Origin: Roseiarcus sp963823165
Lineage (GTDB): Bacteria > Pseudomonadota > Alphaproteobacteria > Rhizobiales > Beijerinckiaceae
Direction of reading: 5' to 3'
Assembly: GCA_963823165.1 (NCBI GenBank)
Contig: CAWGKV010000005.1
Span: 157,390 to 221,389, forward strand
DNA length: 64,000 nucleotides
Shown: positions 60,495-64,000 of the stretch, one piece after another
How the letters are laid out: every line of letters begins with the position of its first letter
How positions within the stretch are numbered: position 1 is the stretch's first letter
Translations under genes and position numbers: made by a program
Notes under the pieces: generated by a model
What the model was told of the DNA's origin: nothing
Seen by the model: only the letters and a program-made list of their open reading frames with translations
The model's database searches: none

Positions 60495-62867
60495 ATGGCG
60501 AGGCGGCTGGTCTGGGGAGCGATCCGCCTGGTCGTCGCGCTCGCGGCGGTCGCGGCGCTCGCCGGCGCCTACCTGTTCTGGCGGGCCATGCCGGCCTATT
60601 CCGGCTCGGCGAAGCTGCCGGGGCTGTCGGCGGAAGTCCATGTCTGGCGCGACGGCTACGGCGTGCCGCACATCTTCGCCGCCTCGATGGACGACGCCGC
60701 GCGCGCCCTCGGCTACGTGCACGCGAGCGAACGGCTCTTCCAGATGGAGTTGCAGCGCCGCGTCGGACAAGGCCGCCTCGCCGAGGTCTTCGGCGCCGAT
60801 CGGCTCGACGTCGACAAATTCATCCGAACCCTCGGTCTCTACCGCAAGGCCGAAAGCAGTTTCGCCGCCCTCTCGCCTTGGGCGCAAAAGCGCCTTGAGG
60901 CCTACGCCGACGGCGTAAACGCCTTCCTGGAAGCCCACAAGAACGCGCTGCCGCCCGAGTTCCTCATCGTTGGAGACGCTCCGGAGCCTTGGAAGCCGGC
61001 CAACTCCCTGGTCTTTGGCAAGGTGATGGCGCTTCAGCTGTCGCACAATTACGAGATCGAGGCGCTGCGCGCCCGTCTCCGCGAAAAACTCGGGCCGGAG
61101 CAGGCGAAGTGGATGTTTCCGGGGGTGAAGCCGGGCGATCCGATCAGCACGCTGCCGGCGCTCAACCGGACCCATGCGCAGGGCCAGAGCGTCGAGGACG
61201 AGATCGGCGCGCTGACCGGAATAGGCCGCGGCGCCTCGAACGAATGGGTCGTCTCGGGGTCGCGCACCGTGACAGGAAAGCCGATCCTCGCCAATGATCC
61301 GCACCTCGGACTCGAAGCGCCGATCCTCTGGTATCTCGTGCGCATCGTCACGCCGGAGGGGTCGGTCAAGGGCGGCTCCGTGCCGGGGACGCCAGGCGTC
61401 CTCCTCGGTCAGAACGACAGAATCGCGTGGGGCTTCACCACCGCGGACACCGACACGCAGGACCTCTTCGTCGAGACCGTCGATCCGTCCGACCCGTCGA
61501 AGTACCTCACGCCGGACGGGCCGAAGCCGTTCGAGACGCGCGAGGAGACGATCCGCGTCAGGGACGCGCCGGACGTCAAGCTGACCATTCGGACGACCCG
61601 CCACGGACCCGTCCTGTCGGACGTCAGCAAAAACCTCGGCGAACTCGCCGGCTCGGGCAAGGCCGTTGTGCTCGCCTTCACCGGGCTTGGCGAGCGCGAC
61701 ACGACAGGGGAAGCGGTCATGCGCCTCAACGTCGTGGGCGACTGGAGCGGGTTCCTCGATGCGATGCGCGTCTATCAGACGCCAACGCAGAACATCGTCT
61801 ACGCCGACGTTTCCGGCGACATCGGCTTCTTCAGCGCCGGCCTCGTGCCGTTGCGCAAGTCGGGTGACGGCCTCGCGCCGGTCGACGGCGCGTCCGGCGC
61901 CTTCGACTGGATCGGCGTCGTCCCGTTCGAGCAGTTGCCGCAGCTCCACAACCCGCAGGCCGGCTTCGCGTTCAACGCCAACAACGCCGATGTCGAGGAC
62001 GACCACCAGCCGACCTTCGGCCAGGACTGGGAGGAAAATTTCCGCGCCCGCCGCATCCAGCAATTCTTCGACACGATCGGCAAGCACAGCCTGGCCACCT
62101 CGGAGGCCATGCAGGCCGACCACCTGTCGCTCGCGGCGAAGGAATTGCAGCCGTTCATCGCAATGATCGCGCCGACGGACGAGCGGGCGCGGCAGGCTCA
62201 GGCGATCCTGGCGAGCTGGAACGCGGTGATGGACGAGGATCGCCCCGAGCCGCTGATCTTCACCGCGTTCCTGGGCTCCTTGCACCGGATCCTGCTCGAG
62301 GAGAAGACCGGGCTGAAGATGGAGGCGGAAGATCCCTTTGCGGCCTCCACCCTCGTCTCTCTAATGCGCGAGCACCCGTCGTGGTGCGACGCTCCGGGCA
62401 AGCCGGACCCCGAGTGTCGTAAGGCGCTCGGGCGCGCTCTCGACGAGGGCCTCGCGCTGCTCGTCAAGCGCGACGGCGCGGACATGAGCCAGTGGCGCTG
62501 GGGCGCCGAGCACGTGAGCCTGCTGCAACACAAGGTCTACAGCCATGTGCCGCTGCTCGACCGGATCAGCGACCTCAGCATCCCGTCGAGCGGAGGCTTT
62601 TACACCCTCGATCGCGGCGGCGGATTCGAAACACCGCGGGCGGAGCCGTTCGCCCGCACGCAAGGAGCCGGATTCCGCGGCCTTTACGACCTCGCCGATC
62701 CGGAAAAATCCCGCTTCATGATCACCACGGGCGAGTCCGGCCACATCTTCTCCCCCCATTACCGCGACCTCGTTCCGCTCTGGAACAACGCGAAGTCGAT
62801 CACGCTGACCGGCTCCGAGGACGAGCTTAGAAAAGCGGGCGCTCGAGAGCTGGTTCTTTCGCCATGA
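60495..62867 (+). CDS. Penicillin acylase family (Ntn-hydrolase) protein
   Basis: ATG 60495 follows GGAGG. The 790-residue precursor has an N-terminal membrane/signal segment (LVWGAIRLVVALAAVAALAG). Text of the family is WRDGYGVPHIFAASMDDAAR near residue 52 and QMELQRRVGQGRLAEVFG near 80. Self-cleavage is expected before the nucleophile Ser in RGASNEWVVSGSRT (near residue 250), followed by KPILANDPHLGLEAPILWY. The mature periplasmic enzyme would hydrolyse amide bonds in acylated compounds, possibly acyl-homoserine lactones or beta-lactams. The substrate cannot be read from sequence. Confidence 0.92.
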   Translation: MARRLVWGAIRLVVALAAVAALAGAYLFWRAMPAYSGSAKLPGLSAEVHVWRDGYGVPHIFAASMDDAARALGYVHASERLFQMELQRRVGQGRLAEVFGADRLDVDKFIRTLGLYRKAESSFAALSPWAQKRLEAYADGVNAFLEAHKNALPPEFLIVGDAPEPWKPANSLVFGKVMALQLSHNYEIEALRARLREKLGPEQAKWMFPGVKPGDPISTLPALNRTHAQGQSVEDEIGALTGIGRGASNEWVVSGSRTVTGKPILANDPHLGLEAPILWYLVRIVTPEGSVKGGSVPGTPGVLLGQNDRIAWGFTTADTDTQDLFVETVDPSDPSKYLTPDGPKPFETREETIRVRDAPDVKLTIRTTRHGPVLSDVSKNLGELAGSGKAVVLAFTGLGERDTTGEAVMRLNVVGDWSGFLDAMRVYQTPTQNIVYADVSGDIGFFSAGLVPLRKSGDGLAPVDGASGAFDWIGVVPFEQLPQLHNPQAGFAFNANNADVEDDHQPTFGQDWEENFRARRIQQFFDTIGKHSLATSEAMQADHLSLAAKELQPFIAMIAPTDERARQAQAILASWNAVMDEDRPEPLIFTAFLGSLHRILLEEKTGLKMEAEDPFAASTLVSLMREHPSWCDAPGKPDPECRKALGRALDEGLALLVKRDGADMSQWRWGAEHVSLLQHKVYSHVPLLDRISDLSIPSSGGFYTLDRGGGFETPRAEPFARTQGAGFRGLYDLADPEKSRFMITTGESGHIFSPHYRDLVPLWNNAKSITLTGSEDELRKAGARELVLSP

Positions 62868-63021
62868 CCAACTCCGTCCGCGTCCTGGGCTTCCTCCGAA
62901 AGTATCGGCGCCCGAAAGTACCGTTGCCGGCGCGGCATTTCCTCGGAAGATATGACGACGACGCGGCCTTGACCTGGCTTGATTTCAGGCCGGAAGGCGA
63001 CGCGTTCGACGGAGGAAACCG

Positions 63022-64000
63022 ATGTATCAGGCAGCGATTGACAAGATTGCGGCGCGCGGGCTGATCCGCGACCGCTACGACAATTTCATCGGCGGCAAGT
63101 GGGTCGCCCCGGTCGAGGGCCGCTATTTCGACAACCCGAGCCCGGTGACGGGGAAGCGTCTGTGCTCGGTTCCCCGCTCATCGGGCGCCGATGTCGAGCT
63201 CGCGCTCGACGCCGCCCACAAGGCCAAGGACGCCTGGGGCAAGACCCCGGCCGCCGACCGGGCGCTGATCCTCAACCGCATCGCCGACAAGTTGGAGGCC
63301 AACCTCGAGCTTCTGGCGCTGGTCGAAACCCTCGACAACGGCAAGCCGATCCGCGAGACGACTTACGCCGACCTGCCGCTTTGCATCGACCATTGGCGCT
63401 ATTTCGCTGGCGCACTGCGCGCCCAGGAGGGCTCTCTCTCGGAGATCGATCACGACACCGTCGCCTATCATTTCCATGAGCCGCTCGGCGTCGTCGGCCA
63501 GATTATTCCCTGGAACTTCCCGATGCTGATGGCGGTATGGAAGCTCGCGCCGGCGATCGCCGCGGGCAACTGCGTCGTGCTGAAGCCCGCCGAGCAGACG
63601 CCGCTCGGCATCCTGATCGTGGCCGAGCTCATCGCCGACCTCCTTCCGGCCGGCGTCCTCAATATCGTCAACGGCTTCGGCGTCGAGGCGGGCAAGCCGC
63701 TCGCCCAGAGCAGGCGCATCGCGAAGATCGCCTTCACTGGCGAGACGACCACCGGCCGCCTGATCATGCAATATGCGTCCGACAACCTCATCCCGGTCAC
63801 GCTGGAGCTGGGCGGCAAGTCGCCGAACATCTTCTTCGCCGACGTGATGGACGCCGACGACGATTACTTCGACAAGTGTCTCGAAGGCTTCACCATGTTC
63901 GCCCTGAACCAGGGCGAAGTCTGCACCTGCCCCAGCAGGGCGCTGGTTCAGGAGTCGATCTACGATCGCTTCATCGAGCGGGCCGTCGAGCGCACCAAGA
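63022..64000 (+). CDS. NAD-dependent aldehyde dehydrogenase (AldB/ExaC type), C-terminus cut by window end
   Basis: The ATG at 63022 follows GGAGGAAACCG and the frame is open to the end of the window, 326 residues. YDNFIGGKWVAPVEGRYFDN near residue 19 starts the family. PWNFPMLMAVWKLAPAIAAG holds the catalytic Asn region, AFTGETTTGRLIMQYAS the NAD turn, ELGGKSPNIF the general-base Glu and NQGEVCTCPSRALVQ the nucleophile Cys with the doubled CTC pattern of acetaldehyde/AldB and ExaC enzymes. It oxidises short aldehydes to acids. About 180 residues should follow outside the window. Confidence 0.93.
   Translation, partial: MYQAAIDKIAARGLIRDRYDNFIGGKWVAPVEGRYFDNPSPVTGKRLCSVPRSSGADVELALDAAHKAKDAWGKTPAADRALILNRIADKLEANLELLALVETLDNGKPIRETTYADLPLCIDHWRYFAGALRAQEGSLSEIDHDTVAYHFHEPLGVVGQIIPWNFPMLMAVWKLAPAIAAGNCVVLKPAEQTPLGILIVAELIADLLPAGVLNIVNGFGVEAGKPLAQSRRIAKIAFTGETTTGRLIMQYASDNLIPVTLELGGKSPNIFFADVMDADDDYFDKCLEGFTMFALNQGEVCTCPSRALVQESIYDRFIERAVERTK

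Noticed and set aside
60306..62285. Open frame of 659 codons on the minus strand
   Set aside because: It mirrors the penicillin acylase gene, has no domain signature, and is full of Arg/Gly/Asp runs typical of antisense frames.
62864..63064. Small frame of 66 codons before the aldehyde dehydrogenase
   Set aside because: It overlaps the dehydrogenase start, has no ribosome site of note and resembles no family.

Overview
The window is high-GC DNA with dense, mostly operonic genes and codon use typical of an alphaproteobacterium. The best matches point to Hyphomicrobiales (Rhizobiales): a fructose ABC importer of the Frc type with a divergent ROK regulator, a GT4/GH130/phosphomannose isomerase cluster, many Tat or Sec exported binding proteins, and many short palindromic repeats. 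I cannot fix genus or species. No rRNA, tRNA, CRISPR array or replication origin was seen.

Layout. 1-6,002 holds a cut transglutaminase-like gene (minus strand) and a mannose/mannoside cluster: phosphomannose isomerase, a two-domain glycosyltransferase and a GH130 glycoside phosphorylase that carries a single-base frameshift. 6,003-17,429 is mixed housekeeping and envelope content: a DUF2235 hydrolase, a nitroreductase/flavin reductase pair, an Ivy lysozyme inhibitor, an SDR, a phosphoesterase, a CarS-like cytidylyltransferase and a DUF3311/sodium-solute symporter pair. 17,430-25,091 is sugar import and oxidation: HAD phosphatase, frcBCA with a divergent ROK regulator, then zwf and pgl. 25,358-36,989 has a solo branched-chain-type binding protein, a DNA glycosylase, an NTF2-like protein, a Gfo/Idh/MocA oxidoreductase, a Tat-exported flavin oxidase and a complete MalFGK-type sugar importer.

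37,150-39,172 encodes a membrane-anchored phage-tail-lysozyme-type protein and a partner. 39,540-48,949 is the most unusual metabolic block. On one strand it carries an FGGY sugar kinase, a corrinoid protein, an MtaB-type zinc methyltransferase, a UroD/MtaA-CmuA-type methyltransferase (frameshifted), an enolase-superfamily sugar-acid dehydratase-like enzyme and a ribose-type ABC importer. This suggests cobalamin-dependent removal of a methyl group from an imported methylated sugar or sugar acid.

49,000-58,500 is an accessory island. It contains several toxin-antitoxin loci (intact, frameshifted and fragmentary), three decayed REP-associated tyrosine transposase (RAYT) genes with embedded REP palindromes, a large inverted repeat, a complete IS4-type element, and a compact four-gene cassette (STAS-like/winged helix, small protein, Cys-rich protein, GHKL ATPase) that looks like an uncharacterised signalling or defence system. 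58,943-64,000 returns to chromosomal content: two paralogous helix-turn-helix proteins, a penicillin-acylase-family hydrolase and an aldehyde dehydrogenase cut by the window end.

Four coding sequences carry single-site frameshifts (GH130, UroD-type, and both genes of one toxin-antitoxin pair). Three of them are explained by one extra T in a T run, so either these are young pseudogenes or the assembly has homopolymer errors.
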